DNA from: JACKFB01 sp041389525
GTDB taxonomy: Bacteria; Myxococcota_A; UBA9042; PHBI01; JACKFB01
Reading direction: 5' to 3'
Assembly: GCA_041389525.1 (NCBI GenBank)
Contig: JAWKRR010000024.1
Span: forward strand, 1-64,000
DNA length: 64,000 nucleotides
In this document: positions 25,931 to 35,465 of the stretch, in pieces
How positions within the stretch are numbered: the first letter of the stretch is position 1
Layout of the letters: each line of letters begins with the position of its first letter
The notes under the pieces: model-generated
What the model was told of the DNA's origin: nothing
Database searches by the model: none
The model's input: the letters and a program-made list of their open reading frames with translations, nothing else
Made by a program: the position numbers and the translations under genes

Positions 25931-25964
25931 GACGTCCACACAGGCCCTGATGCGAGGAACCTTC

Positions 25965-26885
25965 ATGCGGCAGGCGATGATTCTTTTGGCTGCGCTCGTG
26001 GCGCTGGCGTGGCTGGGCGGCGGCGCGCTGGCCGCGGACCCCGAGGCAGACGCTCGCGCCCAGGCGGCTTACGAGCGCGCGATGACCGCGTACTCGGCCG
26101 GCCGCTTCGGGCAAGCCGCCGTCGCCTTCGAGGAGGCCTACGCGGCGGTCTCGGACCCGGCGCTGCTGTGGAATATCGGCCGCTCGTGGGAGCAAGCGGG
26201 CGAGCTGGCCAAGGCGCGCGACAGCTACCGCAACTTCCTCGGGCAGCACGACGTGGACGCCGAGCTGCGCGTGAAGGTCGCCGACGCCCTCGTGCGCGTG
26301 GGGGCCAAGATTCAGGCGCGTGAGGACGCCAAGACGCAGGCCGCCCGCGTCGAGCAGCTGCAGAAGGAGATCCGCGAGGCCGAGTCCGAGCGAAACGCCG
26401 AGCTCATCGGCAAGCTCGAGGGGCAGCTCCAGAGCGAGCGGGACGCGGCAGCGGCGGAGGCCAGGGCAGCCGAGCCGGTCCACGCCGAGCCCGCGCCGAC
26501 GGTGCACCAGACCCGCCAGACCGAGAGCCGCGGGCCCAACCCCGTGAGCTGGGTCGCCATGGGCGTCGGCGTGGCCGCGGTGGGCGTCGGGACCTGGATG
26601 ATGCTCAGCGCCAAGAGCAAGCGGCAGCTCGTCGACGACGCGATCACGGCCGCCAAGCAAGGTGACGCCGGCCGCCAGATGTCGCGGGCCGAGGCGCTGA
26701 AGTTCGAGAGCGACGCCAACCGCAACGCGACCATCGGCGTCGCGATGCTGGGCGTGGGCGGCGCGCTGACGGTCACCGGCGTGGTGCTGGCCATCGTGAC
26801 CCGGAAGAAGGGCGAGCCCGCGGTGGCATTCAGCGCCTTCCCCAGCCGCCACAGCGCGGTCGTGACCGCCAGCGGTCGCTTCTAG
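25965..26885 (+). CDS. Exported TPR-type protein with coiled coil and two C-terminal helices
   Basis: The ATG at 25965 has GAGGA upstream and starts a signal peptide (core ILLAALVALAWLGGGAL). Residues about 25-110 carry tetratricopeptide-like helices (AYERAMTAYSAGRFGQAAVAFEEAY and ALLWNIGRSWEQAGELAKARDSY). They are followed by a charged coiled-coil (about 115-165), a Pro/Glu stretch, then two hydrophobic segments near 190-210 and 250-275. Such TPR proteins commonly pair with PEGA or kinase proteins in this lineage. It follows the PEGA kinase after 176 bases. Function unknown. Confidence 0.75.
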   Translation: MRQAMILLAALVALAWLGGGALAADPEADARAQAAYERAMTAYSAGRFGQAAVAFEEAYAAVSDPALLWNIGRSWEQAGELAKARDSYRNFLGQHDVDAELRVKVADALVRVGAKIQAREDAKTQAARVEQLQKEIREAESERNAELIGKLEGQLQSERDAAAAEARAAEPVHAEPAPTVHQTRQTESRGPNPVSWVAMGVGVAAVGVGTWMMLSAKSKRQLVDDAITAAKQGDAGRQMSRAEALKFESDANRNATIGVAMLGVGGALTVTGVVLAIVTRKKGEPAVAFSAFPSRHSAVVTASGRF

Positions 26886-26955
26886 TCCCATCCGCCCCGC
26901 AGCGCCCACCGCGCCCGTCGGCCCTAGACCCGCCACTCTGCTCTGGATTATCCCC

Positions 26956-27492
26956 ATGCCCGCGACACTCACCCGACCCTCGCACCGCCTGCCTCGCCGC
27001 CTCGCCGGCTGGCTCTGCATCGCGCTGCTGGCGGCCCTCCCCGCGTCCCTCGGTTGCCAAGAATCCCTCGGCATCGACGAGGTGACGTGGCTCTGCGCGA
27101 GCGACGCCGACTGTGGCGCGAACTACCGGTGCAGCGGCGCCAGCGGCGTCCCGAAGTTCACCTGCGTGCCCACCAGCGGCAGCGTCCCAGACGCCGGCGG
27201 CGGCGACGCGAGCGGCGGCGACGCGAGCGGCGGCGATGTCTCCAACGCCACGCGCGACTGCGCGAACTTCTGCTCGGCCCTCGCCTCCCTCGAGACCTGC
27301 GAGGGGTTGACCCTCGACCAGACCACAACCTGCGACACCAAGTGCAAGGGCCTCACCCAGGGCTGCTTCGAGTGCATCCAGTCGACCGGCTGCGACGGCG
27401 TCATCTCGTGCATCACCGGGCCTTGCTTGCTCGACCTCTGCCTGACCGGCGGCTTCTGCAACGGCGGGTCCGGTTTCCCAGGTTTTCCCTGA
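26956..27492 (+). CDS. Small Cys-rich lipoprotein
   Basis: The 178-residue product has a signal peptide ending in SLGC and a mature domain with about 17 Cys. CASDADCGANYRC is followed by a DASGGDASGGD linker and CANFCSALASLETC with repeated CxxC-like spacing. It is probably disulfide-rich and displayed on the surface. I do not recognise a family. It lies between the TPR and the zincin lipoprotein genes on the same strand. Confidence 0.75.
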   Translation: MPATLTRPSHRLPRRLAGWLCIALLAALPASLGCQESLGIDEVTWLCASDADCGANYRCSGASGVPKFTCVPTSGSVPDAGGGDASGGDASGGDVSNATRDCANFCSALASLETCEGLTLDQTTTCDTKCKGLTQGCFECIQSTGCDGVISCITGPCLLDLCLTGGFCNGGSGFPGFP

Positions 27493-27594
27493 GCCGCCCA
27501 CGACGCGTCGGGCCAGCCGAGTGAGCATCGAGCCCTCGCGGCGTGTACGGTGAGCGCCCGCCGCCCGCCCTGCTCTGACGCCTCGAGGAAGTTC

Positions 27595-28455
27595 ATGCGC
27601 CCCATCTCTGCGAAGATTTCCCTGCTCGCCGCGCTCTGTCTGGCCGCGTTCGCCTGCGACTCCGGCACGACGACCTTTGGCAGCGACACGATCTCGGGCG
27701 GTGACGCCACGGTCACCAAAGTGCCCACGAGCTTCGGGCCGGTCGACCTGGTGACCGCGCGCAAGTACGACGCGTTGCTGGTCGAGATCGACTACGTGGC
27801 GGGCCACGCGCCGAACCCGGCGGCGTTAAGCCAGCTCGAGGAGCAGCTCAACACCCTGCGCAAGGACGGCCACCTCGCCAAGTCGGGCGGGATCCGCTTC
27901 GTCCTCGACGAGTCCCTCGACCCCGTCGGCGCCGACCACGTCAGCACCTTCGACGAGCTGAGCGACCGCGCCAAAGCCCACCGCAGCATCCTTCCGCGGG
28001 TCGGCGAGGCCACCATCCACGTCCTCTACACGGACGGGAAATACCAGGACGACGGCGACCAGACCTACGTGCTGGGCTTCGCTTACGGCGGGAGCTGGCT
28101 CGTCATGCTCGCCGACAACATCGAGCGGGGCTGTCAGAGCTCGCCGCTGCTGGGGCTACCGGCCTTCAGCGGGCTGGCGGCGCAGGCCTGCGCGCGCGGC
28201 GAGAGCACGGTCTTTCTGCACGAGCTCGGCCACCTCTTCGGGCTCGTCGACAACGGCACGCCCATGGTCAAGGCCCACGAAGACCCCGACCACGGCGGCC
28301 ACGACTCCAACACCGAGTGCTTGATGTACTGGGCGATCGAGGGCTCGCGGGCCTTCGACGTCATCGCCGAGCGCTTCCAGAAGGGCAAGTCCGGCGCTGT
28401 GCCCTTCGACGCGGCCTGCTTGGCTGATTTGGACGCGCTGATCGCTGGGAATTGA
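27595..28455 (+). CDS. Zincin-type metalloprotease-like lipoprotein (HExxHxxGxxD)
   Basis: The ATG at 27595 has CGAGGA upstream. The signal ends in AFAC. The central region contains the zinc motif HELGHLFGLVD (near residue 205), matching HExxHxxGxxD of the metzincin-like and other zincins, with LMYW about 40 residues later in the position of the Met-turn. This suggests a surface-attached metallopeptidase of 286 residues. The N-terminal ~90 residues resemble no family I can name. Start chosen over the in-frame GTG at 27550 because of the signal peptide. Substrate unknown. Confidence 0.75.
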   Translation: MRPISAKISLLAALCLAAFACDSGTTTFGSDTISGGDATVTKVPTSFGPVDLVTARKYDALLVEIDYVAGHAPNPAALSQLEEQLNTLRKDGHLAKSGGIRFVLDESLDPVGADHVSTFDELSDRAKAHRSILPRVGEATIHVLYTDGKYQDDGDQTYVLGFAYGGSWLVMLADNIERGCQSSPLLGLPAFSGLAAQACARGESTVFLHELGHLFGLVDNGTPMVKAHEDPDHGGHDSNTECLMYWAIEGSRAFDVIAERFQKGKSGAVPFDAACLADLDALIAGN

Positions 28456-28458
28456 CGG

Positions 28459-29226
<768 letters not shown>

Positions 29227-29284
29227 GGCGGCTCCGGGGCGGGGGCGGGGCGGGCCGATGAGGGCCCGGGCGCGGGGCTCGATG

Positions 29285-29309
29285 TTGCCTACAACCGCGT
29301 TGTTGGCAA
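29285..29309. promoter_or_regulatory. 25-bp palindrome upstream of terC
   Basis: Arms TTGCCTACAAC (29285-29295) and GTTGTTGGCAA (29299-29309) are complementary apart from one position, with a 3-base centre. The site lies 59-83 bases before the TerC start and could be an operator for it or a terminator for the histidine kinase on the same strand upstream. There is no T-run, which favours an operator. Confidence 0.5.
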
Positions 29310-29364
29310 GTGGCGCGAGCGGCGGGCCGCCGGGTGCGCGGGCTCGCGACCGAGCGCGCAGGCA

Positions 29365-30969
29365 CTATGCGGCGTGCGGTTGCTCGACCGGCTCTTCCCA
29401 GACGGGGATGTCCACGTGAAAACGGGTCCACTGGCCGGGCTGGCTCTCCACATGCAGCTCGCCACCGTGGTCGCGGACGATGCCGAAACTCACCGACAGG
29501 CCCAGGCCGGTGCCGCGCTCGCGCCCCTTGGTCGTGAAGAAAGGCTCGAAGATCCGGGCCTGAACGTCCCGGGCGATGCCCACGCCGTTGTCCTCCACGG
29601 TGAACCGAACGCGCGCGTCGCTCTTGCCGCCCAGGCGCCGCGCGCTCAGCGTGACCACCCGCGTCCCCTCGGGCCGGCCGGCGACGGCGTCCCGCGCGTT
29701 GGTGAGCAGGTTCATCAGCACCTGCTGGAGCCCCTGCGTGTGGCAGCGCACCGCCGGCAGATCCGCCGGCACATCGACCCGTAGATCCACGGAGTCGTCG
29801 CGCATCAACGTCCGCACGAGGACCAGCGCGCCCTCCACCAGCGTCGCCGGGCTCGCCGCCTCCATGGACGAGACCTCGCGCCGCGCAAAGCGCAGCAGCC
29901 CGCGCACGATCTCCTGCACCCGCTCGGCCTCGTGCACGATGCGACCGGCCCGCTCGCGCTCGGGACTCCCCTCGCGGGCGCCGTCCTGCAGCATCGCGGC
30001 GTACCCCAAGATCCCGGTCAGCGGGTTGTTGATCTCGTGCGCCATCCCGGCGGCGAAGGTCCCGATGGCCTCCAGCCGCTGCTGTTGGCGCAGCCGCGTC
30101 TCCAGCGCCGCCAGACGCACCGCGCGCCGCTGGCCGCTCCAGACCAGGACCGCCAGCGCCAGCGCCAGCACCAGCGCCATGGCCAGCGCCGCGTCCTGCC
30201 GAAATCGCTCCGACCACGGCACGCCGGTCAGAGGCACCAAGGTCAGCGCCCACTCGGCGTTGCCCACCGGGACGGCGACCCGCGCCTCATGGTCCCCGTG
30301 GTCAGGCCACCGCGTCTCCGCTCCGGCCTCGTCGACGCTCCGAAAGAGCACCCGCTCACCCAGCGCAAGCCGCAGCGCGTAATGCGCTCGCACCCGCGCT
30401 GACAGCGCCTGGTGCACCAGATCGTTGATGCGAAACGCCACGTTCAGAAAGCCCGCGGTCGCGCCGTCGCTGCCGCTCACCGGCACGTACCCCACAAAGC
30501 CAAGCCCGCCCTGATACAACTCCAGCGGCTCACTCAGGGTCAGCGCGTCGCTCCGCTCAGCCTCCGCGAGCGTCCGCGCCGGCACCGGCGACTCCCGCAC
30601 GTTCTTCCCGAGCGCGGCCTGGTTGCTTCGCTCAGGCACCACCTGCCGGATCACCCCGCTAGCGTCGAGCCGATTGATCGCCTGGTACCCCGGAAACGAG
30701 CGATACACCTCCAGGGCGCGCACCTCAAAGGCCTCCCGCGTCCCAAGCTGCCCGGCCTCCAGCTCGCGCCGAATGCCATCGACCAGCGTCACCCGCACCG
30801 CGATCTCACCCGCGACCCGCCGGGCCACCTCCTCGGCCACAAGCTGCGTCGCGTCCCGCCGATGCTCCGACGCCGACTCGCCCGCGAGCCGCCACGACAC
30901 CAGCGACGGCACGGCGACCACCGCGAACAACAGCGGCGGCAGGATTCCGCGTGGAAACCGACCCAGCAT
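29365..30969 (-). CDS. Orphan sensor histidine kinase with CHASE-like periplasmic domain
   Basis: The ATG at 30969 follows AGAGGAG with good spacing. A transmembrane helix (about residues 9-27), a periplasmic CHASE-like domain (RSFPGYQAINRLDASG, typical of CHASE), a second helix (about 262-285), then a HisKA dimerisation domain with the phosphorylated His in GMAHEINNPLTG near residue 310. The HATPase is complete, with N box NLLTNARDAV, DNGVGI and GTGLGLS. 534 residues. No response regulator is adjacent, so its partner is elsewhere. Confidence 0.88.
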   Translation of the reverse strand: MLGRFPRGILPPLLFAVVAVPSLVSWRLAGESASEHRRDATQLVAEEVARRVAGEIAVRVTLVDGIRRELEAGQLGTREAFEVRALEVYRSFPGYQAINRLDASGVIRQVVPERSNQAALGKNVRESPVPARTLAEAERSDALTLSEPLELYQGGLGFVGYVPVSGSDGATAGFLNVAFRINDLVHQALSARVRAHYALRLALGERVLFRSVDEAGAETRWPDHGDHEARVAVPVGNAEWALTLVPLTGVPWSERFRQDAALAMALVLALALAVLVWSGQRRAVRLAALETRLRQQQRLEAIGTFAAGMAHEINNPLTGILGYAAMLQDGAREGSPERERAGRIVHEAERVQEIVRGLLRFARREVSSMEAASPATLVEGALVLVRTLMRDDSVDLRVDVPADLPAVRCHTQGLQQVLMNLLTNARDAVAGRPEGTRVVTLSARRLGGKSDARVRFTVEDNGVGIARDVQARIFEPFFTTKGRERGTGLGLSVSFGIVRDHGGELHVESQPGQWTRFHVDIPVWEEPVEQPHAA

Positions 30970-31355
30970 GCGTCTCCTCTGGTCCCTGTATGTTTAGTGA
31001 ACTCGGCGCGTTACATGGACTCGCAACCCGGTGTCAACCCGCGCCCCAGGCCGCTCGGACGCACCGCCACCGCAGCACCGGCCTGGCCCCAGGTCATCGG
31101 CCCGCCAGCACGCGCGGAGGCCGCGTGAGAGGCGCCCCGAACCACGCTCAAGTTGTCTGCATGCGCCCATCGTAGCACGCCTCGCCGCCGAGTCAGCGTT
31201 CCCCTGTGCATCTCCGTTACCGATTCGCGCCCCCCTCTCCGGTACGGCGCGCCCGTGCGAAAAACGTAGCGACTCGAAACGATCTTGACACGCCAGCCCG
31301 CGCGTCGGAGCATGCCCACCAGTCGACGCCACGATCGCCGAGCCGGAGCCCAAAC
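30970..31355. other. Intergenic region between divergent histidine kinase and thioredoxin-fold genes
   Basis: This 386-base stretch holds no supportable gene. A TTGACA-like -35 hexamer occurs at 31285-31290 with only a weak -10 (GAGCAT) 17 bases on. AT-richer sequence at 30985-31020 (ATGTTTAGTGAAC) may hold the histidine kinase promoter. Nothing firmer is visible. Confidence 0.3.
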
Positions 31356-31937
31356 ATGACCCGCGAACCCCTGGTCCCCGCATCCCAAGCTCCCCTCGCG
31401 CCCCCGTGGAGCGTCGACCAGTGGTTCGGCGCCGCCCCCGACTTCGGCCTGCACGCCCTGCGCGGCCAAGTCGTCGCCCTGCACACCTTCCAAATGCTGT
31501 GCCCCGGCTGCGTCACCCACGGCCTCCCCCAGGCCCAGCGCATCCGCGCGACCTTCTCCGGCGAGGACGTCGCCGTCGTCGGCCTCCACACGGTCTTCGA
31601 GCACCACGACGCCATGCGCCCGGTCTCGCTGGCGGCCTTCCTCCACGAGTACCGAATCCACTTCCCGGTCGGCGTCGACAGCCCGTCCGACCCCGGGCCG
31701 GTGCCGCAGACCATGGCGCGCTACGGCCTGCGCGGCACACCCTCGCTGGTCCTCATCGACCGCCAGGGCCGCCTGCGCTTCCACGCCTTCGGTCGCCCCG
31801 AGGACATGCTGGTCGGCGCCGCCATCGCCGCCCTGCTCGCCGAGCCCGCGCTGGGTGCGGACGCGGGCCCCGACCTCGCGAGCGCCGACGCGCCCCACGC
31901 GGCGCCCGGCTGCGACGACGACGGCTGCGCGCTTTAG
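31356..31937 (+). CDS. Thioredoxin-fold redoxin protein with CPGC motif
   Basis: The ATG at 31356 has GGAG seven bases upstream; the upstream open frame is Arg-rich and not conserved-looking. The TlpA/AhpC-type fold contains FQMLCPGCVTHG, a CPGC active site, and the cis-Pro loop GTPSLVLIDRQGRLR. The tail CDDDGCAL adds a second Cys pair. No signal peptide is present, so it appears cytoplasmic. Likely a thiol-disulfide oxidoreductase or peroxiredoxin-like protein. 193 residues. Confidence 0.8.
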   Translation: MTREPLVPASQAPLAPPWSVDQWFGAAPDFGLHALRGQVVALHTFQMLCPGCVTHGLPQAQRIRATFSGEDVAVVGLHTVFEHHDAMRPVSLAAFLHEYRIHFPVGVDSPSDPGPVPQTMARYGLRGTPSLVLIDRQGRLRFHAFGRPEDMLVGAAIAALLAEPALGADAGPDLASADAPHAAPGCDDDGCAL

Positions 31938-32196
31938 AGATCCGACCCACAGACCTCCCGTCGCGCCTGCTTGGCCGCCCCGCGCATGGCGGCGTGGGAC
32001 CTCGTCGCCGTGCGTTGGGACGTCGCAGGGCGACGGAGGGAGCGCGCGTCGAAATCACCGACAGCTCCTGGCTCTCGCTCGAAGGGCTGGTGAGACGTGC
32101 AGGCCCAGGCACCACCGCCCGCGCGCGCGCGCAGAGTCGGCGCCTGTGGTGAGTCGGCGCGTGTCGTGGGAAGCTCGGGCGCCGGAGGGAGCGACG

Positions 32197-33387
32197 GTGA
32201 ATCAGACAATCACTGGGGCGGCGCGCGCCTTCGAGCCGACCCGCATCGGGCCGCTCGCGCTGCGAAATCGCGTGATGCGGACGGCGACTTTCGAGGGGAT
32301 GTGTCCCGACGGGCAGCCCTCGCAGGCGCTCATCGAGCTGCACCGGGCGGCCGCGGCGGGCGGCGTGGCCATGACGACCGTGGCCTACTGCTCGGTGTCA
32401 GCGGACGGGCGGACTTACGGGCACCAGATGCTGATGCAGCCCGAGATCGTGGTAGCCCTCCGCCGATTGACCGACGCCGTCCACGCCGAGGGCGCAGCCG
32501 CCTCGATTCAGCTTGGCCACTGCGGGTTCTTCGCCAGCCGCGGGGTCATCGCCGGGCGGCCGATCGGCCCGTCGCGGGTCTTCAACACCTATGGGCTCAG
32601 CTTCTCGCGCCCCATGGACCAGAGCGATCTCACGCGGGTGCGCGAGGACTTCGCCAGGGCCACGCGCCTCGCGATCGAGGCTGGCTTCGACGCGGTCGAG
32701 GTTCATGTGGGCCACGGCTACCTGCTGAGCCAGTTCCTGTCGCCGGCCACGAATCGCCGCCGGGACGGTTACGGCGGGGGACTCGAGGGCCGGCTGCGTC
32801 TTGTGCGCGAGGTCATCTCGGCGGTGGTCGAGGCGGCGGCTGGCCGGGTGGCGGTCTTGGCGAAGATGAACCTTCGCGACGGCTTCGACGGCGGGCTGGA
32901 GCTTCCCGAGGCGCTGGAGGTCGGGCGCGCGCTGGAGGCCGCGGGCGTCGACGCCCTGGTCCCGAGCGGGGGCTTCGTCAGCCGCACGCCGCTCTACATG
33001 CTGCGCGGCGAGGTGCCGACGCGCGAGATGGTCGCGGTGCAGAAGTTCTGGTGGCAGAAGGTCGGGCTGGCCCTCTTCGGGCGCTTCTTCGTGCAGAAGT
33101 ACGAGTACAGCCCGCTCTTCTTTTTCGAAGGTGCCAGCGCGCTAAAAGAGGCGGTCGGCGTCCCGGTGGTGCTGCTGGGCGGCATCCGCTCGCTGGACGA
33201 CATCGAGCGGGCGATGGGCGCGGGGTTCGCGATGGTCGCCATGGGGCGGGCGCTGATTCGCGACCCGGACCTCATCAAGCGCTACGAGGCGGGGCTGGCT
33301 CGCGACGCGCGCTGCGTGCCGTGCAATCGGTGCATCGCCGAGATGGACCGCGGCGGGCTGCGGTGCGCGCTGGACCACCCAGGCTGA
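32197..33387 (+). CDS. NADH:flavin oxidoreductase (old yellow enzyme family)
   Basis: The start is GTG 32197 after GGAGG. The 396-residue TIM-barrel FMN enzyme shows GPLALRNRVMRTATFEG, QLGHCGFF, the active HVGHGYLLSQFLSP and a phosphate-binding LLGGIRS near the end. It has a C-terminal Cys cluster CVPCNRC followed by a fourth Cys after 10 residues, spaced as C-x2-C-x2-C rather than the C-x2-C-x3-C usual in 2,4-dienoyl-CoA reductases. The FAD/NADH domain of that family is absent. It is followed after 15 bases by an SDR gene, so the two may act on one substrate. Substrate unknown. Confidence 0.88.
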   Translation: MNQTITGAARAFEPTRIGPLALRNRVMRTATFEGMCPDGQPSQALIELHRAAAAGGVAMTTVAYCSVSADGRTYGHQMLMQPEIVVALRRLTDAVHAEGAAASIQLGHCGFFASRGVIAGRPIGPSRVFNTYGLSFSRPMDQSDLTRVREDFARATRLAIEAGFDAVEVHVGHGYLLSQFLSPATNRRRDGYGGGLEGRLRLVREVISAVVEAAAGRVAVLAKMNLRDGFDGGLELPEALEVGRALEAAGVDALVPSGGFVSRTPLYMLRGEVPTREMVAVQKFWWQKVGLALFGRFFVQKYEYSPLFFFEGASALKEAVGVPVVLLGGIRSLDDIERAMGAGFAMVAMGRALIRDPDLIKRYEAGLARDARCVPCNRCIAEMDRGGLRCALDHPG

Positions 33388-33402
33388 GGACGGGAGAGCG
33401 GG

Positions 33403-34209
33403 ATGCGGAAGCTGAAGGACAAGGTCGCGGTGGTCACCGGAGCGGCCGGCGGCATCGGGCGGGCGACCGCGCTGAGCCTGGCGGACGCGGGCTGCGCGCT
33501 GGCGCTTGTGGATGTCGACGAGGTGGGGCTGGCGGCCACGGCGCGCTCGGTCGAGGCCAAGGGCCAAGCGGTGAGTGCGCACGTGGTGAGCGTGGCGGAC
33601 CGGGCGCAGATGCTGGCGCTCCCGGCCGAGGTCATCGCCGCCCACGGCGCCGTCCACGTCCTGGTCAACAACGCCGGCGTGAACATGATGACGCCCTTCA
33701 CCGAGATGGCGCTCGACGATTTCGACTGGGTGCTCGGCATCGATCTCATGGGGGTGGTTCACGGGTGTAAGGCCTTTCTGCCGCACCTGCTTGCAGCCGA
33801 CGCAGCGCACATCGTGAACGTGTCGAGCATGGCCGCGCTCGTGGGGATGCCGACCCAGAGCGCTTACTGCGCCGCGAAGGCCGCGGTTCGGGCATTTAGC
33901 GAGTCTTTGTATACGGAATTGGGGCAGACCCGGGTCGGCGTGAGCTGCGTGATGCCGGGGACGACGCGGACCAATATCTTGGCCAACGGGCGGGCGTCGG
34001 ACCCGGCGCTGCACGCGCGGCTGGTGGGGTTGATGTCGCGCTATGCGCCCGGCCCGGAGCGCGTCGCGCGGGCGATTGTGCGGGCGATTCGGCAGGAGGA
34101 GGCGCAGGTGATGGTCTGCCCCGACGCCCACGCGCTGGCCGGCTTGCAGCGGGGCTCGCCGGCGCTGGTGCGGACGGCGCTGCGGTGGCTCGGGGGGCGC
34201 GTCGGGTAG
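33403..34209 (+). CDS. Short-chain dehydrogenase/reductase
   Basis: A canonical 268-residue classical SDR: TGAAGGIG cofactor motif, NNAG, Ser in VNVSSMA, and the catalytic YCAAK. The C-terminal extension (LAGLQRGSPALVRTALRWLGG) resembles lipid or retinol-type SDRs. It sits 15 bases after the old-yellow-enzyme gene and is likely cotranscribed. Substrate unknown. Confidence 0.88.
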   Translation: MRKLKDKVAVVTGAAGGIGRATALSLADAGCALALVDVDEVGLAATARSVEAKGQAVSAHVVSVADRAQMLALPAEVIAAHGAVHVLVNNAGVNMMTPFTEMALDDFDWVLGIDLMGVVHGCKAFLPHLLAADAAHIVNVSSMAALVGMPTQSAYCAAKAAVRAFSESLYTELGQTRVGVSCVMPGTTRTNILANGRASDPALHARLVGLMSRYAPGPERVARAIVRAIRQEEAQVMVCPDAHALAGLQRGSPALVRTALRWLGGRVG

Positions 34210-34381
34210 GCGGCGCGCGGCGGGAACGGCGGCTCCGCGTGTCTTCCCGGGGGCGCGATGGTTTGGGCTCGGGCGGGCCTCCGTCGTATAGTGGTGCCGC
34301 GGCACGTCCCGGTGCTGCAGGGAATTCCTGTCAGTGGGCGCCCGTTCCGCGGGCCTCTAGGGGCAGGCTGAGGAGTCGTGC

Positions 34382-35341
34382 GTGCAAGAGCCGGAGATCC
34401 CCCACAACGAGGCCGCTCGGCTGCGCGCGCTCACCGCCGCGTGTCTGTTGGACACAGCCCCGGAGGAGCGCTTCGACCGCTACACGCGGCTGGCGCGGCG
34501 CCTGTTCGACGTGCCCATCGCGCTGGTCAGCCTGGTCGACGCCTCGCGCCAGTGGTTCAAGTCCCGTGACGGGCTCGACGCCACCGAGACGCCGCGCGAG
34601 ATCTCCTTTTGCGGGCACGCCATCTTGGGCAGCGACGTCTTCGTCATCCCCGACGCCCGCGCCGACGCCCGATTCGCCGACAACCCTCTGGTGACCGCGG
34701 CGCCGGATATCGCGTTCTACGCCGGCGCCCCGGTCCACGCACCCGACGGCTCGGCCCTCGGTACCCTCTGCATCATCGACCGCGTCCCGCGCGAGTTCTC
34801 CGACGAGGACCGCGAGGCGCTGCGAGACCTCGCGAAGATGGTCGAGCACGAGTGCGCGATAGTGCAGCTCGCCACGACCGACGCGCTGACCGGTCTCTCC
34901 AATCGCCGCGGGTTCGAGGCCCTGGCCGACCACTCGCTGGCCATGTGCCGGCGGATGGGCGCGCCTGCCCGGCTGCTCTACTTCGACCTCGATAAGTTCA
35001 AGGCGATCAACGACACCCACGGGCACGCGGCGGGCGACCGGACCTTGCGGGACTTCGCCGCGGTGCTGCTGGACACCTTTCGCGAGGTCGACATCATCGC
35101 CCGCTTGGGCGGCGACGAGTTCTGCGTCCTCATCGTGGACGGCGGGAAGTCGGCCGTGGCCATGCCTGTGCAGCGCTTCGCCCAGGCGGTCGCGGCGCAC
35201 AACACCACCTCTGAGCGGCCGTGGCCGCTTGAGTACAGCGTCGGCACGGTGGAGTTCGACCCGGCAGTCCACGTCTCGGTCGCGGACCTGTTGAGCGAGG
35301 CCGACCGCCGCATGTACGACGCGAAGCACGGCGCGCACTGA
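34382..35341 (+). CDS. GAF-GGDEF diguanylate cyclase
   Basis: Start GTG 34382 is preceded by AGGAG with six-base spacing. Residues about 20-160 form a GAF domain (CGHAILG; FYAGAPVHAPDGSALGTLCIID, the typical GAF core). A GGDEF domain follows with DALTGLSNRRGF, YFDLDKFKAIND, GGDEF and an intact RxxD I-site (REVD). It should make cyclic di-GMP under GAF ligand or light/redox control. No transmembrane helix, so soluble. 319 residues. Confidence 0.9.
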   Translation: MQEPEIPHNEAARLRALTAACLLDTAPEERFDRYTRLARRLFDVPIALVSLVDASRQWFKSRDGLDATETPREISFCGHAILGSDVFVIPDARADARFADNPLVTAAPDIAFYAGAPVHAPDGSALGTLCIIDRVPREFSDEDREALRDLAKMVEHECAIVQLATTDALTGLSNRRGFEALADHSLAMCRRMGAPARLLYFDLDKFKAINDTHGHAAGDRTLRDFAAVLLDTFREVDIIARLGGDEFCVLIVDGGKSAVAMPVQRFAQAVAAHNTTSERPWPLEYSVGTVEFDPAVHVSVADLLSEADRRMYDAKHGAH

Positions 35342-35465
35342 GCGGCGCGGACGGGTCGGCGCGCGCTGCTCAGCGTGGCCGGTCACGCGCGGGGGCACAT
35401 CGCGCTGGATTTGTAGGTCGATTTGCGTGGTAGGTTCCTCGGGCCACACCAGCCGGAGAACCCCC

